Below are positions 47,033 through 59,217 of a stretch of DNA of 64,000 nt, one piece after another. The notes under the pieces were generated by a model. That model did not search any database. It was not told where the DNA came from and was given only the letters and a program-made list of their open reading frames with translations. How positions within the stretch are numbered: position 1 is the stretch's first letter; each line of letters opens with the position of its first letter. The position numbers and the translations under genes were made by a program. Location of the stretch: NCBI RefSeq assembly GCF_900156495.1, contig NZ_FTNT01000004.1, positions 248,001 to 312,000 of the forward strand, given 5' to 3'. This DNA comes from Williamsia sterculiae (GTDB lineage Bacteria; Actinomycetota; Actinomycetes; Mycobacteriales; Mycobacteriaceae).

Positions 47033-49384
47033 TCATCGGGTGCCGATGAGCTCGCGCTTCTCGTCACCGTCGCCGGAGCGTGCGGCGAGGTACTTCGTCA
47101 GCTGATCACCTTCCACGTCCACCTGCGGCAGGATCCGGTCCAACCACCTCGGGATCCACCAGGCCTTGTCACCGAGCAGGGTGAGCACAGCCGGGATGAG
47201 GGTCATCCGCACCACGAACGCGTCGAAGAAGACCGCCACGGCCAGCGCGAAGCCCATCGACTTGATGAACGACATGTCCTGCAGCATGAAGGCCGCGAAC
47301 ACCGACATCATGATCGCCGCCGCGCCCGCGACCACCCGCGCGCTGTGACCGAATCCCCGAACCACCGCGTCACGCGCACCGGCGCCGTGCACGTACTCCT
47401 CGCGCATCCGGGTGACCAGGAACACCTGATAATCCATGGCCAGGCCGAACACGATCCCGATCAGGAAGATCGGCAGGAAGCTGACGATCGGTTGCGGGTT
47501 GCCGATCAAGCCGAGGTCACCGCGCTGGAAGATCGCGACCGTCGCACCGAAGGTGGCCGCGACACTGAGCAGAAAGCCCAGCGCTGCGGTCAGCGGAACC
47601 AGGATGGACCGGAACACCAGGATCAGCAGCAGGAACGCCAGGCCCACGACCACCAGCAGATACGGCAGCAGGGAGTCCTGTAGGCGCTCGGAGACGTCGT
47701 TCTCGATCGCCGTCTGTCCTGTCACCCCGTAGGACACCTGCAACCGCGACTGCACGCCACCCTCCTGGCCGCGGAGGTCCTTCACCAGATCCTGGGTCGC
47801 GGTCTCACTCGGGGCGCTGCGCGGGATGACCGAGATGGATGCGGTGTCGGCGTTCGCGGTCAGGTCACCCGCCGAGATCTGCGCGCTGCGCACGTCTTTC
47901 ATCCCGGCGATCTGTTTGGTCAACGCGTTGTAGGCGTCGATGCGCTGGGCCGGTGCGTCAATTCCGCGGCCGTCGGCGACCACCACCAGAGGACCGTTGT
48001 AACCGGCACCGTATCCGTCGGCGATGAGGTCGTAGGCCTGTCGCTGTGAGGTGCCCGGGTCGCTGGTGCCGTCGTTGGGCAGCGACAATCGCAACCCCGT
48101 CAGTGGGATGGCGATCACCGCGAGCAGCACGACACCGAGGACGGCGAACAGCGCAGGTCGTCGCGACTCCTGACCCACCCAGCGCCGCCCGTTGGAGCGA
48201 CGTGGGGTGTCGGTCTTCTGCACGTCCGGCGGGTTGAGGAAGCGCAACCGTCCGGCGAATGCCTTACCCGCGAACAACCCGAGCAGGGCGGGCAGCAGCG
48301 TCAGGGCGACCAGCACCGACGTCAGCACGGTCCCGGCGGCCGCCAATCCCATCGCGGTGAGGAACGGGATGTTGACGATGGACAACGCCGCCAGAGCGAT
48401 CAGCACCGTCAGACCGGCGAACACCACAGCCGACCCGGCGGTCCCGAGAGCCCGGCCCGCGGCCTCGGCACGGGTGTCGGCGGTGAGCAGCTCGTGCCGG
48501 TATCGCGACACGATGAACAAGGCGTAGTCGATACCCACGGCCAGGCCGATCATGGTCGCCAGGATCGGGGTCTGCGAGCTCAGATCGATGAAGCCGGTCG
48601 CCACCGACACCCCGAAGGTGCCGATACCCACACCGACGATGGCCGACAGGATCGGCATCCCCCAGGTCACCAGCGAGCCGAAGGTCAGGATCAGGACCAC
48701 CGCGGCGACCGCCAGCCCGATCAACTCCGAGGCACCGCCGAAGTCGTTCGACTGCGTCGCGGTCCCGTTCATGGCCACGGTGAGACCGGCGGCGCGGGCC
48801 TGGTCGGCGACGGCCGTCATCTGATCGTGAGCTCTGGCGGTGACGTCGTCGGCGGCCTTGACGTCGAAACCCGTTCCGAGCTGGGCAACGGTCCCGTCGG
48901 TGTTGATGGGCGACCCCGCGTCGGCGACCTGCTGGGCCGCGGCCGGGGCGAGGTTCAGTTTCTTCTCCTGGAACTCGACCGTGGCCTGCCGCAGCGGCCC
49001 GGGCTTGGCCTCGGTGCCGTACCCGACGAACGGGTTGACGATCGACTCCGGTTTCTTCACCCCGTCGAAGGACTTCATCCCGTCGACCATCGCGTTGATC
49101 GCGTCCTGATAGCGCTGCTGTTCGAGGCTGGTTCCGGCAGGTGCCTTGATGACGTACTTGACCGTCACCGAGTCCTCGAATCCCGGTTTGTCGGGGAATC
49201 GCTCCTTCATCAGGTTCTGCGCCTTCTCCGACGGGATGCCGGGGATGGAGAACGATTCGCTGGTGGGTCCGCTCAGAGCGGTACCGGCGACCCCCATACC
49301 CACGAGCAGCAGCAGCCAGATGCCGATGACCTTGAAGCGATTGCCGAAACACCATTTGCCGATTCGGTAGAGAAAGGTCGCCAT
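47033..49384 (-). CDS. MMPL-family RND transporter
   Basis: 783 residues with a twelve-helix RND-like layout. The signal is KWCFGNRFKVIGIWLLLLVG (helix 1), a large extracytoplasmic loop, VGIDYALFIVSRYRHEL (the proton-relay Asp-Tyr of MMPL), and in the second half LAMDYQVFLVTRMREEY. MMPL proteins export lipids or drugs in Mycobacteriales. Start at the ATG 49384; the alternative 49570 crosses the TetR stop. It follows a TetR gene by 68 bp on the same strand. The substrate is unknown. Confidence 0.93.
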   Translation of the reverse strand: MATFLYRIGKWCFGNRFKVIGIWLLLLVGMGVAGTALSGPTSESFSIPGIPSEKAQNLMKERFPDKPGFEDSVTVKYVIKAPAGTSLEQQRYQDAINAMVDGMKSFDGVKKPESIVNPFVGYGTEAKPGPLRQATVEFQEKKLNLAPAAAQQVADAGSPINTDGTVAQLGTGFDVKAADDVTARAHDQMTAVADQARAAGLTVAMNGTATQSNDFGGASELIGLAVAAVVLILTFGSLVTWGMPILSAIVGVGIGTFGVSVATGFIDLSSQTPILATMIGLAVGIDYALFIVSRYRHELLTADTRAEAAGRALGTAGSAVVFAGLTVLIALAALSIVNIPFLTAMGLAAAGTVLTSVLVALTLLPALLGLFAGKAFAGRLRFLNPPDVQKTDTPRRSNGRRWVGQESRRPALFAVLGVVLLAVIAIPLTGLRLSLPNDGTSDPGTSQRQAYDLIADGYGAGYNGPLVVVADGRGIDAPAQRIDAYNALTKQIAGMKDVRSAQISAGDLTANADTASISVIPRSAPSETATQDLVKDLRGQEGGVQSRLQVSYGVTGQTAIENDVSERLQDSLLPYLLVVVGLAFLLLILVFRSILVPLTAALGFLLSVAATFGATVAIFQRGDLGLIGNPQPIVSFLPIFLIGIVFGLAMDYQVFLVTRMREEYVHGAGARDAVVRGFGHSARVVAGAAAIMMSVFAAFMLQDMSFIKSMGFALAVAVFFDAFVVRMTLIPAVLTLLGDKAWWIPRWLDRILPQVDVEGDQLTKYLAARSGDGDEKRELIGTR

Positions 49385-49452
49385 GTGCGGTGGATCCGTT
49401 CTGTCGGAGCGTGCGGGAGGTCGGTCGGTGTTGTGGTGATGACGGGAGGCGG

Positions 49453-50097
49453 TCAGTCCGGGACCGCGGCGTCCGCCGTCGGGGGTGCGGCCAAGCCGAA
49501 CGCCAATTGGGCGAATGCGCGCCGGATCACCGTCCGCAATTGCACCCCGGTCGGATTGCGATCGGTCCACACCTCGAGTGCGGTCCGGGCTGCGACGACG
49601 CCGACGTTGACCACCAGCCGTGGGTACAGGGCGTCGCGAACCGGGGACGCCGCCACGTGTCGGGCCACCAGTGCCTCGAAGCGCTCGTCGATGCCGGCCT
49701 CGTCCTGCCCGCCACGGCAGTGGGCGGTCATCGACGGCTCGGTCTCGATCAGGCGCAACAGGGTGAGCAGTTCGGCGGGCCGCTCACCGCTGCTGCAGGC
49801 GATGGACGCCAGTGCGTCCTCCATGGCGCCGATCAACGGCGCCCCGGGCGTGACCTCCTCGAGCGCGGCAAGCAGTCGCTCGGCGATCTGCTCGATGTAG
49901 AACGACAGCGCGTCCTCTTTGCTCGCGAAGTAGTTGTGAAACGTACGCGGCGACACCCCGACCTCGGCCGATACGGCGTCGGCGGTCGCGGCCTCGAAGC
50001 CGCGGTCGGTGACGATGCGCAGGGTCGCGGCGGCCAGCGCACGGCGCGTGGCGTCCTTCTTCGTCTCACGCAGCCCGACGACCTTCAGCGAATTCAC
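49453..50097 (-). CDS. TetR-family regulator of the MMPL operon
   Basis: 214 residues. The HTH reads KKDATRRALAAATLRIVTDR, TADAVSAEVGVSPRTFHNYF, ASKEDALSFYI. A ligand domain follows. It sits immediately upstream of the MMPL gene in the same direction and in front of it lies a good palindrome, so autorepression of a tetR-mmpL operon is the natural reading. The ligand is unknown. Confidence 0.92.
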   Translation of the reverse strand: MNSLKVVGLRETKKDATRRALAAATLRIVTDRGFEAATADAVSAEVGVSPRTFHNYFASKEDALSFYIEQIAERLLAALEEVTPGAPLIGAMEDALASIACSSGERPAELLTLLRLIETEPSMTAHCRGGQDEAGIDERFEALVARHVAASPVRDALYPRLVVNVGVVAARTALEVWTDRNPTGVQLRTVIRRAFAQLAFGLAAPPTADAAVPD

Positions 50098-50115
50098 ATC
50101 ACCACGGTACGGAAC

Positions 50116-50131
50116 TTGCAGCCGACTGCAA
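50116..50131. promoter_or_regulatory. candidate operator of the tetR-mmpL operon
   Basis: TTGCAG, four bases, CTGCAA: a perfect palindrome 18 bp upstream of the TetR ATG. A related CTGCAG lies near 50145. Confidence 0.6.
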
Positions 50132-50255
50132 TGTTGCGCGCGTCTGCAGGTTTTTGTCGTCGATCACACCCTATACAGGCAGTGACCCATGCCACACGGG
50201 ACCCTCATCGGTCGGCCCCGGCCACCCCGACGACGCCGTCCCCTACCGTGGGGGC

Positions 50256-50801
50256 ATGCGATCGCACCTGTCGAAGACCGCACGCACCCGATCCCGGTCC
50301 GGCCGCGCACCCGTCCTCCGGTCCGCCGCCGCACTGGCCGGTTGCGCCGCTGCGGTCACCCTGACCGTCGTCGCCTGTGGTGACGACACCGGTGGCACGT
50401 CTGCGCAGTCGGCAGGCAGCAGCACCGCCACCGTGGCGTCGTCCAGCGGCAGCTCGCCGGAGAGCGCCACCTCCTCCGATCAGCCCGACCCCGACGCGCG
50501 GGCGGTTCCCGGACCGACGCTGCCGCCGGCCACATCCGTCCCGCCGTCCAAGGAGGCCCCGAACATCAGCGGAACCCGATGCGGCACCGCCAACGGGCCG
50601 GAGGGCGCACTGCGGGTCGTCGTGCTCAGCGGAACCTCCGGTTGCGACGTGGTGATGCCGGTCGCGACCGAGTTCGGTCCCAAGATCGCTCTCGCCAAAC
50701 CCGCGACGATCAACGGGTGGGAGTGCGGCCCCTCCGAGACCGAGGGCGTCCTCGCGCGATGCACCAAGGGCGACGACGCCTTCGGCTTCCTGCCCGAGTG
50801 A
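50256..50801 (+). CDS. small secreted lipoprotein
   Basis: 181 residues. A basic N-terminus with Arg is followed by AAALAGCAAAVTLTVVACGD: the signal ends at the lipobox VVAC (Cys near 47). A Ser/Thr/Pro-rich linker leads to a small domain with four cysteines (TRCGT, SGCDVV, WECGP, ARCTK) that may form two disulfides. The ATG at 50256 is preceded at six bases by TACCGT (50244-50249), so the mRNA is probably leaderless. The function is unknown. Confidence 0.8.
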   Translation: MRSHLSKTARTRSRSGRAPVLRSAAALAGCAAAVTLTVVACGDDTGGTSAQSAGSSTATVASSSGSSPESATSSDQPDPDARAVPGPTLPPATSVPPSKEAPNISGTRCGTANGPEGALRVVVLSGTSGCDVVMPVATEFGPKIALAKPATINGWECGPSETEGVLARCTKGDDAFGFLPE

Positions 50802-50860
50802 TGCCCACACGCCCTCGACACCACGGTCCGTCGCGGCAGGGTCGGCGGTAGCATCGCCGC

Positions 50861-51289
50861 GTGAGCGATGCGCCGACCGGGACCGACAATCCACAGCGGT
50901 CCAACCGCCTCGATTCACTCACCGTTCTCGTCTACTCCGACGATGCGGACACCCGACGTCAGGTGATCGACGGTCTCGGAGAACGCCCACACCCAGATCT
51001 CGCGCCCCTCACCTTTCGTGAGGTCGCCACGGCTGCGGTGGTCATCCGCGAATTGGATTCACACACTGTCGATCTGGTCATCCTCGACGGTGAGGCGGCC
51101 CCCGTCGGCGGACTCGGCATCGCCAAACAGCTCAAAGACGAGATCGACGACTGCCCTCCCGTGGTCGTGTTGATCGGTCGTGCCGCCGACCGCTGGTTGG
51201 CCGACTGGTCGCGTGCGGAGGCCGTGGTACCCCACCCGATCGACCCGTTCGTTCTCACCGACGCCGTGGTGTCGGCGCTGCGGCGCTGA
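50861..51289 (+). CDS. degenerate response-regulator receiver domain (Rv3143-like)
   Basis: 142 residues, a single CheY-like domain without a DNA-binding output. LDSLTVLVYSDDADTRRQVI gives strand 1 and the acidic pair, VDLVILDGE the phosphorylation-site Asp, and VVVLIGRA and VVPHPIDPF strands 4 and 5. The usual Thr and Lys of the active site are replaced (by Ile and His), so phosphorylation may be weak or absent. M. tuberculosis Rv3143 is the same kind of protein at the same place before nuoA. The GTG start directly follows TAGCAT, so it is probably leaderless. Confidence 0.85.
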   Translation: MSDAPTGTDNPQRSNRLDSLTVLVYSDDADTRRQVIDGLGERPHPDLAPLTFREVATAAVVIRELDSHTVDLVILDGEAAPVGGLGIAKQLKDEIDDCPPVVVLIGRAADRWLADWSRAEAVVPHPIDPFVLTDAVVSALRR

Positions 51290-51391
51290 CCCACGCATCT
51301 CGATCCACCTGCGGGTTCCCCCGCACCGCAATCGACGGACGCGCCCGAAGTGGGCGAAAGGTCGACGCATGCCCGTGGTCGGTCGTAGTGT

Positions 51392-51405
51392 GTGTCACAA
51401 GTCAC
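51392..51405. promoter_or_regulatory. candidate CRP-family site before nuoA
   Basis: GTGTCACAAGTCAC matches the mycobacterial CRP (Rv3676) consensus GTGNNANNNNNCAC at every fixed base, 95 bp upstream of the nuoA GTG, overlapping a possible -10 TAGTGT (51386-51391). Confidence 0.55.
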
Positions 51406-51499
51406 AGTGTGGTGCGCACGTCCGTACAGCCCTCTCGACCGGGACGTCGATCGTCGTGACGGCCCGCCGCCGCGCTGTGCTGGAAGGAGGCAGCCGCGC

Positions 51500-51883
51500 G
51501 TGAACGCCTACGTACCGATCCTCGTGCTGGGATCCATAGCGGTGATCTTCGCCGTGTTCTCCGCCGTGGTGGCATCGGTGGTGGGACCACGGCGGCACAA
51601 TCGCGCGAAACTCGAGGCGTACGAATGTGGAATCGAGCCCATGCGCCATCCGGGCGAGGGCGCCGACGGTCGCGCCGCGATCGTGCAACGCATCCCGGTG
51701 AAGTACTACCTCACCGCCATGCTGTTCATCATCTTCGACATCGAGATCGTCTTTCTCTACCCGTGGGCCGTGCACTTCGACGCGCTGGGCACGTTCGGGC
51801 TGATCGCGATGGTCGTGTTCGTCGTCAACGTGTCCGTCGCCTACGCCTACGAATGGCGTCGCGGTGGTCTGAGCTGGGACTGA
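51500..51883 (+). CDS. nuoA: NADH-quinone oxidoreductase subunit A
   Basis: 127 residues, three helices. [11 protein letters not shown] carries the Cys and Glu of the NuoA loop, and [16 protein letters not shown] is the central helix with the conserved Asp-Glu. It is part of the membrane arm at the quinone site of complex I. The GTG at 51500 follows GGAAGGAGG, and the longer frame from 51392 runs through the promoter region. It opens the nuo operon. Confidence 0.96.
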   Translation: MNAYVPILVLGSIAVIFAVFSAVVASVVGPRRHNRAKLEAYECGIEPMRHPGEGADGRAAIVQRIPVKYYLTAMLFIIFDIEIVFLYPWAVHFDALGTFGLIAMVVFVVNVSVAYAYEWRRGGLSWD

Positions 51884-51957
51884 ATCGCCACCACCGCTGA
51901 CACGGGGAGCTTGGGGCAAAGGATCGTTCGACACCGGACACCGATCAGGAGGTCACC

Positions 51958-52524
51958 ATGGGTCTGGAGGAGAAGCTACCGAGTGGATTCCTGCTGAGCA
52001 CCGTGGAGGATCTGGCCGGTTTCATGCGCAAGGGATCGCTGTGGCCCGCGACCTTCGGTCTGGCGTGCTGCGCCATCGAGATGATGGCCACCAGCTCCGG
52101 ACGCTTCGACATCGCCCGGTTCGGCATGGAGGCCTTCCGTGCCTCGCCGCGTCAGGCCGACCTGATGATCGTGGCCGGCCGGGTCAGCCAGAAGATGGCC
52201 CCGGTGCTGCGACAAATCTACGACCAGATGGTCGAGCCCAAATGGGTTCTCGCGATGGGCGTCTGCGCATCGTCCGGCGGCATGTTCAACAACTACGCGA
52301 TCGTGCAGGGTGTCGACCACGTGGTCCCGGTCGACATCTACCTTCCCGGCTGCCCGCCGAGGCCGGAGATGCTGCTCAACGCCATCCTGACCCTGCACGA
52401 CAAGATCCAGCAGATGCCGCTCGGTGCCGACCGAGCCGCCGCGGTCGAGGCCGCCGAACGCGCGGCGCTGGCCGCCCGGACCCCCACGACGGTCGACCTC
52501 GAGTTCGCCGGGACGCGCCGATGA
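51958..52524 (+). CDS. nuoB: NADH-quinone oxidoreductase subunit B
   Basis: 188 residues. Carries cluster N2 with [12 protein letters not shown] (the tandem Cys), MGVCASSGG and LPGCPPRPE. It passes electrons to quinone at the junction of the arms. AGGAGGT lies 4 bp before the ATG. It overlaps nuoC (ATGA). Confidence 0.97.
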   Translation: MGLEEKLPSGFLLSTVEDLAGFMRKGSLWPATFGLACCAIEMMATSSGRFDIARFGMEAFRASPRQADLMIVAGRVSQKMAPVLRQIYDQMVEPKWVLAMGVCASSGGMFNNYAIVQGVDHVVPVDIYLPGCPPRPEMLLNAILTLHDKIQQMPLGADRAAAVEAAERAALAARTPTTVDLEFAGTRR

Positions 52525-53228
52525 GCGATGACGAGGTGGATTCATCCGACGCCGTGCGGTCACCACGTCAGGAGATGGTCGGGGTGCGACGCGGCCTCTT
52601 CGGTTCGCAGGGCAGCGGCGACACCTCCGGCTACGGCCGATTGATCCGTCCGATCCTGCTGCCCGGCAGCACACCTCCGCCCTACGGCGGTTGGTTCGAC
52701 GGTGCCATTGCGCGGCTCGCCGAATCCCTGGATGCCGAGGGCATCGACCTCGGCGACTGCATCGAGGGCGTGGTGGTGTTCCGCGGGGAACTCACCCTGC
52801 ACGTCGCGGCCGCCGCGCTGCCCCGAGTGGCCGCGGTGCTGCGCGACGATCCGGCTCTCCGCTTCGAACTCTGTCTGGGGGTGAGCGGCGTACACCACCC
52901 ATCCGAACATGGTCGGGAACTGCACGCGGTGTACCCGCTGCAGTCGATCACCCACGGGCATCGGCTCCGCCTCGAGGTCTCGGTACCCGATACCGATCCA
53001 CACATCCCGTCGCTGTTCGACGTGTACCCGACCACCGACTGGCACGAGCGGGAGACCTGGGACTTCTTCGGCATCGTCTTCGACGGCCACCCCTCGTTGA
53101 CGCGCATCGAGATGCCCGACGACTGGGTGGGCCATCCACAACGTAAGGACTACCCGCTCGGCGGCATCCCGGTGGAGTACCACGGCGCCCAGATACCACC
53201 ACCCGACCGGCGGCGCTCGTACAACTGA
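52521..53228 (+). CDS. nuoC: NADH-quinone oxidoreductase subunit C
   Basis: 235 residues, the peripheral 30-kDa subunit. [20 protein letters not shown] and [17 protein letters not shown] are the family signature. The start overlaps nuoB by four bases. The N-terminus has about 60 residues before the conserved domain. It supports the NuoB/D quinone module. Confidence 0.96.
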   Translation: MSDDEVDSSDAVRSPRQEMVGVRRGLFGSQGSGDTSGYGRLIRPILLPGSTPPPYGGWFDGAIARLAESLDAEGIDLGDCIEGVVVFRGELTLHVAAAALPRVAAVLRDDPALRFELCLGVSGVHHPSEHGRELHAVYPLQSITHGHRLRLEVSVPDTDPHIPSLFDVYPTTDWHERETWDFFGIVFDGHPSLTRIEMPDDWVGHPQRKDYPLGGIPVEYHGAQIPPPDRRRSYN

Positions 53229-53262
53229 GAGGATCTGCAGCCCTGATGAGTTCGGACATCTG

Positions 53263-54603
53263 ATGTCGAGCGTGACCGACCACGCCGTCGGGCCACCACC
53301 CGACCGCGACTACACCGTCAGCGGTGGAGACTGGGACGAGGTGGTCGCGGCCGTCACCGACCGTGACGAGCAGGACGACCTCGGCGACGAACGCATAGTC
53401 GTCAACATGGGCCCACAGCACCCCTCGACGCACGGGGTGCTCCGACTCATCCTGGAGATCGACGGTGAGACGGTCACCGAGGCGCGCTGCGGAATCGGCT
53501 ACCTGCACACCGGTATCGAGAAGAACCTGGAGTTCCGCACGTGGACCCAGGCGGTCACGTTCGTGACCCGGATGGATTATCTCGCACCCTTCTTCAACGA
53601 GACCGCCTACTGCCTCGCGGTGGAACGATTGCTGGACATCACCGACGACATCCCGCCGCGCGCCACAGTCATCCGAGTGTTGTTGATGGAGCTGAACCGC
53701 GTCTCCTCACATCTTGTCGCGTTGGCCACCGGCGGGATGGAACTCGGTGCGGTCACCGCGATGCTCTTCGGCTTCCGTGAACGGGAACTGATCCTCGACG
53801 TGTTCGAGACCATCACCGGGTTGCGGATGAACCATGCCTACATCCGCCCCGGTGGACTCGCCCAGGACATGCCACCGGACGCGGTCGGGAAGATCCGCGA
53901 ACTCCTCGACGTGCTGCCGGGCAAACTGCGCGACTTGGAGAACCTGTTGAGCGACAACTATATCTGGAAAGCGCGGACGCAGGGCATCGGGTACCTGGAC
54001 CTGACCGGGTGTATGGCGCTGGGTGTCACCGGCCCCATCTTGCGGGCGACCGGGTTGCCACACGATCTGCGCCGCTCGGAACCGTACTGCGGCTACCAGG
54101 ACTACGACTTCGACGTGATCACCGACACCGGGTGTGATGCTTATGGGCGGTACCTGATCCGGGTCAAGGAGATGACCGAGTCCCTGCGGATCGTCGAGCA
54201 GTGTCTCGAGCGCCTCGAACCCGGTCCGGTGATGGTGGCCGACGGCAAGATCGCGTGGCCTGCCGACCTGACCGTCGGCCCCGACGGGATGGGTAACTCA
54301 CCCGAACACATCGCGAAGATCATGGGTGGGTCGATGGAATCGCTGATCCATCACTTCAAACTGGTGACCGAGGGGTTCCGGGTACCGGCCGGACAGGTGT
54401 ACCAGGCCATCGAGTCACCGCGCGGTGAACTCGGTGTGCACGTCGTGTCCGACGGTGGGACCCGACCGCATCGGGTGCATTTCCGAGATCCGTCGTTCAC
54501 CAACCTGCAGTCCGTCGCCGCCATGTGCGAGGGCGGCCTGCTGGCGGACGTGATCGCCGCGGTCGCCAGCATCGACCCCGTGATGGGTGGTGTGGACCGA
54601 TGA
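53263..54603 (+). CDS. nuoD: NADH-quinone oxidoreductase subunit D
   Basis: 446 residues, the 49-kDa subunit that with NuoB builds the quinone pocket. [19 protein letters not shown] is the conserved start of the fold, and the [10 protein letters not shown] segment and C-terminal RDPSFTNL follow. An N-terminal extension of about 40 residues precedes it. It overlaps nuoE (ATGA). Confidence 0.97.
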   Translation: MSSVTDHAVGPPPDRDYTVSGGDWDEVVAAVTDRDEQDDLGDERIVVNMGPQHPSTHGVLRLILEIDGETVTEARCGIGYLHTGIEKNLEFRTWTQAVTFVTRMDYLAPFFNETAYCLAVERLLDITDDIPPRATVIRVLLMELNRVSSHLVALATGGMELGAVTAMLFGFRERELILDVFETITGLRMNHAYIRPGGLAQDMPPDAVGKIRELLDVLPGKLRDLENLLSDNYIWKARTQGIGYLDLTGCMALGVTGPILRATGLPHDLRRSEPYCGYQDYDFDVITDTGCDAYGRYLIRVKEMTESLRIVEQCLERLEPGPVMVADGKIAWPADLTVGPDGMGNSPEHIAKIMGGSMESLIHHFKLVTEGFRVPAGQVYQAIESPRGELGVHVVSDGGTRPHRVHFRDPSFTNLQSVAAMCEGGLLADVIAAVASIDPVMGGVDR

Positions 54604-55465
54604 GTGAGGCGGTGTTCCTGGAGCTGGGCACCCACGACGAGCCCGCTCACGATCTTCCCGGCCCGCGGGAATATCCCGCCGACGTACGCGTCGGCCTCGA
54701 GGTGGACGCCGGGCAGATCCTCGGCCGCTATCCGCAACGTCGCTCGGCACTGCTCCCGCTGCTGCACCTGGTCCAGTCGGTGGACGGTCAGCTCACCGCG
54801 GCGGGCGTGGACTTCTGTGCCGCGCAAGTGGAGATGACCGGCGCACAGGTCTACGCGGTGGCGACGTTCTACTCGATGTACCGACGCAGCGAGACCGGAA
54901 CGTACCTGGTGGGGGTGTGTACCAACACCCTGTGCGCGGTGATGGGTGGTGACACCATCCTCGCCGAGCTGTGCGATCACCTCGGTGTCGACGTCGGTGA
55001 GACGACCCCCGACGGCGCGATCACCCTGGAGCACGTGGAGTGCAATGCCGCTTGCGATTCCGCACCGGTCGTGATGGTCAACTGGGAGTTCTTCGATCAG
55101 CAGACCCCCGGTTCGGCCCGCGACCTGGTGGATGCCCTGACCGCCGGGACCTCGGTCACGCCGACACGTGGTGCACCGCTGTGCACCTTCCGCCAGACAG
55201 CCCGCATCCTGGCCGGTTTCCGCGACGAACGGCCCGGCGCCGTGGCCGCGAGCGGAGTGGGCGAGCCCGCATTGCAGGGATTACGGATCGCCGAAGCCCA
55301 CGGCATGTCGGCTCCACCCGCCGACGCCGACCACACCGTCGACCTCGATGACTCGCAGGCGACCGGACCGGACGCCGAGTCCGCTGCGCGGGAACACGAA
55401 CGCGATGAGCCGGCCCCCGCCCCGTCGGCCGACATCCCGCCGACCCTCGACACCGGAGGACCGAG

Positions 55466-55469
<4 letters not shown>
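54600..55469 (+). CDS. nuoE: NADH-quinone oxidoreductase subunit E with C-terminal extension
   Basis: 289 residues, longer than the usual about 165-250. The thioredoxin-like 2Fe-2S domain has [13 protein letters not shown] and [12 protein letters not shown] (four cluster cysteines). The last about 60 residues (from about 230) are a disordered tail rich in Ala, Asp, Glu and Pro. It overlaps nuoD and nuoF (ATGA both). Confidence 0.95.
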
Positions 55470-56817
<1,348 letters not shown>

Positions 56818-56821
<4 letters not shown>

Positions 56822-59217
56822 CCCTGGCCCGCGCGGACGCTCAGCCCGTCCCCGTCGAGACGGTGACCATCACCATCGACGGGACCGAGGTGCAGGTGCC
56901 CAAGGGCACGCTGCTGATCCGGGCGGCCGAACTGATGGGGGTACAGATCCCCCGGTTCTGCGACCACCCGCTCCTCGACCCGGTGGGCGCCTGTCGCCAG
57001 TGCCTGGTGGAGGTGGAGGGACAGCGCAAACCGATGGCGTCGTGCACCACCACGGCCACCGACGGCATGGTCGTGCACACCCAGCTCACCTCCGACGACG
57101 CGGCGACCGCGCAGCGCGGCGTGATGGAGTTGCTCCTGATCAACCACCCGTTGGACTGCCCGATCTGCGACAAAGGCGGCGAGTGTCCGCTGCAGAACCA
57201 GGCGATGTCGACCGGTCGCACCGACAGCCGGTTCGAGGGTGTGAAACGCACCTTCCCCAAACCGATTCCGCTGAGCTCGGAGATCCTGCTGGACCGTGAG
57301 CGATGTGTGCTGTGCGCCCGCTGTACCCGCTTCGCACAGCAGATCGCCGGTGACCCGTTCATCGATCTGATGGACCGCGGTGCGCAGCAGCAGGTGGGGA
57401 TCGAGCCCGACGTCCCGTTCGACTCGTACTTCTCCGGCAACACGGTGCAGATCTGCCCGGTCGGTGCCCTGACCAGCGCGTCGTACCGGTTCCGGGCTCG
57501 CCCCTTCGACCTGGTGTCCACCCCCAGTGTCTGCGAGCACTGCGCGGACGGTTGTGCCCAGCGCACCGACCATCGCCGAAGGAAGGTGACCCGCCGACTG
57601 GCCGGTGACGACCCCGAGGTCAACGAGGAGTGGAACTGTGACAAGGGGCGGTTCGCCTTCACCTATGCGACCGCGGCCGATCGCATCACCACCCCACTGA
57701 TCCGTGACCGCGCAGGCCACCTCGTCGCCGCATCCTGGTCGCAGGCACTGGTGGTCGCCGCCCGCGGACTGCGTGCGGCACGAGGATCGGTGGGCGTACT
57801 GGCCGGTGGTCGGCTCACCCTCGAGGATGCCTACGCCTACGGCAAATTCGCGCGGCTCGCCCTGGGCACCGACAACGTCGACGCCCGGGCACGCCAACAC
57901 AGCGACGAGGAGACCGGATTCCTGGCCACCGAGGTGGCCGGGCGCCGAGGCGACGTACGGTACGCGGATCTGGAGTCGGCGGCCACGGTGCTCCTGGTCG
58001 GTGTGGAACCCGAGGAGGAGTCACCGATCCTGTTCCTGCGGCTGCGCAAAGCCGCACGTACCCGCGGTCTCACCGTGCTGTCGGTGGCACCGTTCGCCTC
58101 ACAGGGGCTGACCAAGATGTCCGGCACGCTGGTGCCGGCGGTACCCGGTGCCGAACCCACCGTCGTCGACGGACTACACGACCGTCTGTCGGATCCCGGT
58201 GCGGTGGTCCTGGTCGGTGAGCGCGCCGCCGCGGTCCCCGGACTGCTGTCGGCGGTGCGCCGCCTGGTCGCGGCCACCGGCGCCCGCCTGGCCTGGGTAC
58301 CGCGCCGCGCCGGCGAGCGCGGAGCGATCGACGCCGGGTTGCTGCCGGGGGTGCTGCCCGGTGGTCGCCCCCTGTCCGACCCCGCTGCCCGAGCGGACAT
58401 CGAACACCACTGGGGCGCCCCCGTTCCGGAGGCGACCGGCCTGTCCACGGATCGCATGCTGGCCGCAGCGGCGGCCGGCGACCTGGCCGCCCTGGTGGTC
58501 GGCGGCGTGGACCCCGCGGATCTGCCAGACCCGGCGCTCGCCATCGCCGCGCTGGACGCGGCCGAATTCGTGGTCAGCCTGGAGCAACGACATTCTGCGG
58601 TGACGGACCGCGCCGATGTCGTGTTCCCGGTGGCCGCTGCGGCGGAGAAGGCCGGTACCTACGTCACCTGGGAGGGGCGCGAGCGCCGGTTCTCGGCCAC
58701 CCTGGACCGGCCCGGGATCCTCCCCGACCTGCGTGTCCTCGACGCCCTGGCCCGCGAACTGGGTTCACCCATCGGACTTCCCGACGTCGACACCGCACGC
58801 TCCGAACTGGCGCGCGTCGGTGATTGGACCGGGCCGCGGCCCTCGGTGGCGGACACACCGGCCGGCCCCGCCCACGCCCCCGGTGCGGGACACGCGACCC
58901 TCATCGGGTGGCGGCATCTGCTGGACCTGGGCCGCCTCCAGGACGGGGAACCGAATCTGGCCGGGACCGCACCGACAGCGGTGGCGAGGCTGTCGGCCGA
59001 CACAGCGGCCGAGATCGGTTGCGCCGACGGCGCTGTGCTGGTCGTCACCGGCCCGGCCGGATCCGTCGAGCTCCCACTGCGAATCACCGACATGCCCGAC
59101 CGTGCGGTCTGGGTACCGATCAACTCGATCGGCTCCCGGATCCACGTCGACCTCGGGTGCGGGCTCGGTCACCCGGTGGGTATCGCCCCGGCGGGCGTCG
59201 CGGCGGTGACCCGATGA
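56818..59217 (+). CDS. nuoG: NADH-quinone oxidoreductase subunit G
   Basis: 799 residues. The N-terminal ferredoxin has [19 protein letters not shown] and CTTTAT for 2Fe-2S N1b, then [12 protein letters not shown] with an upstream His and [10 protein letters not shown] for the 4Fe-4S clusters, then CEHCADGC for a further cluster (N7 type) and an inactive molybdopterin-oxidoreductase-like C-terminal half. It carries electrons from NuoF to the peripheral arm. It overlaps nuoF and nuoH. Confidence 0.96.

Noticed and set aside
45701-47683. 660-codon plus-strand frame
   Set aside because: It is antisense to tgt and the end of the MMPL gene, both with clear motifs.
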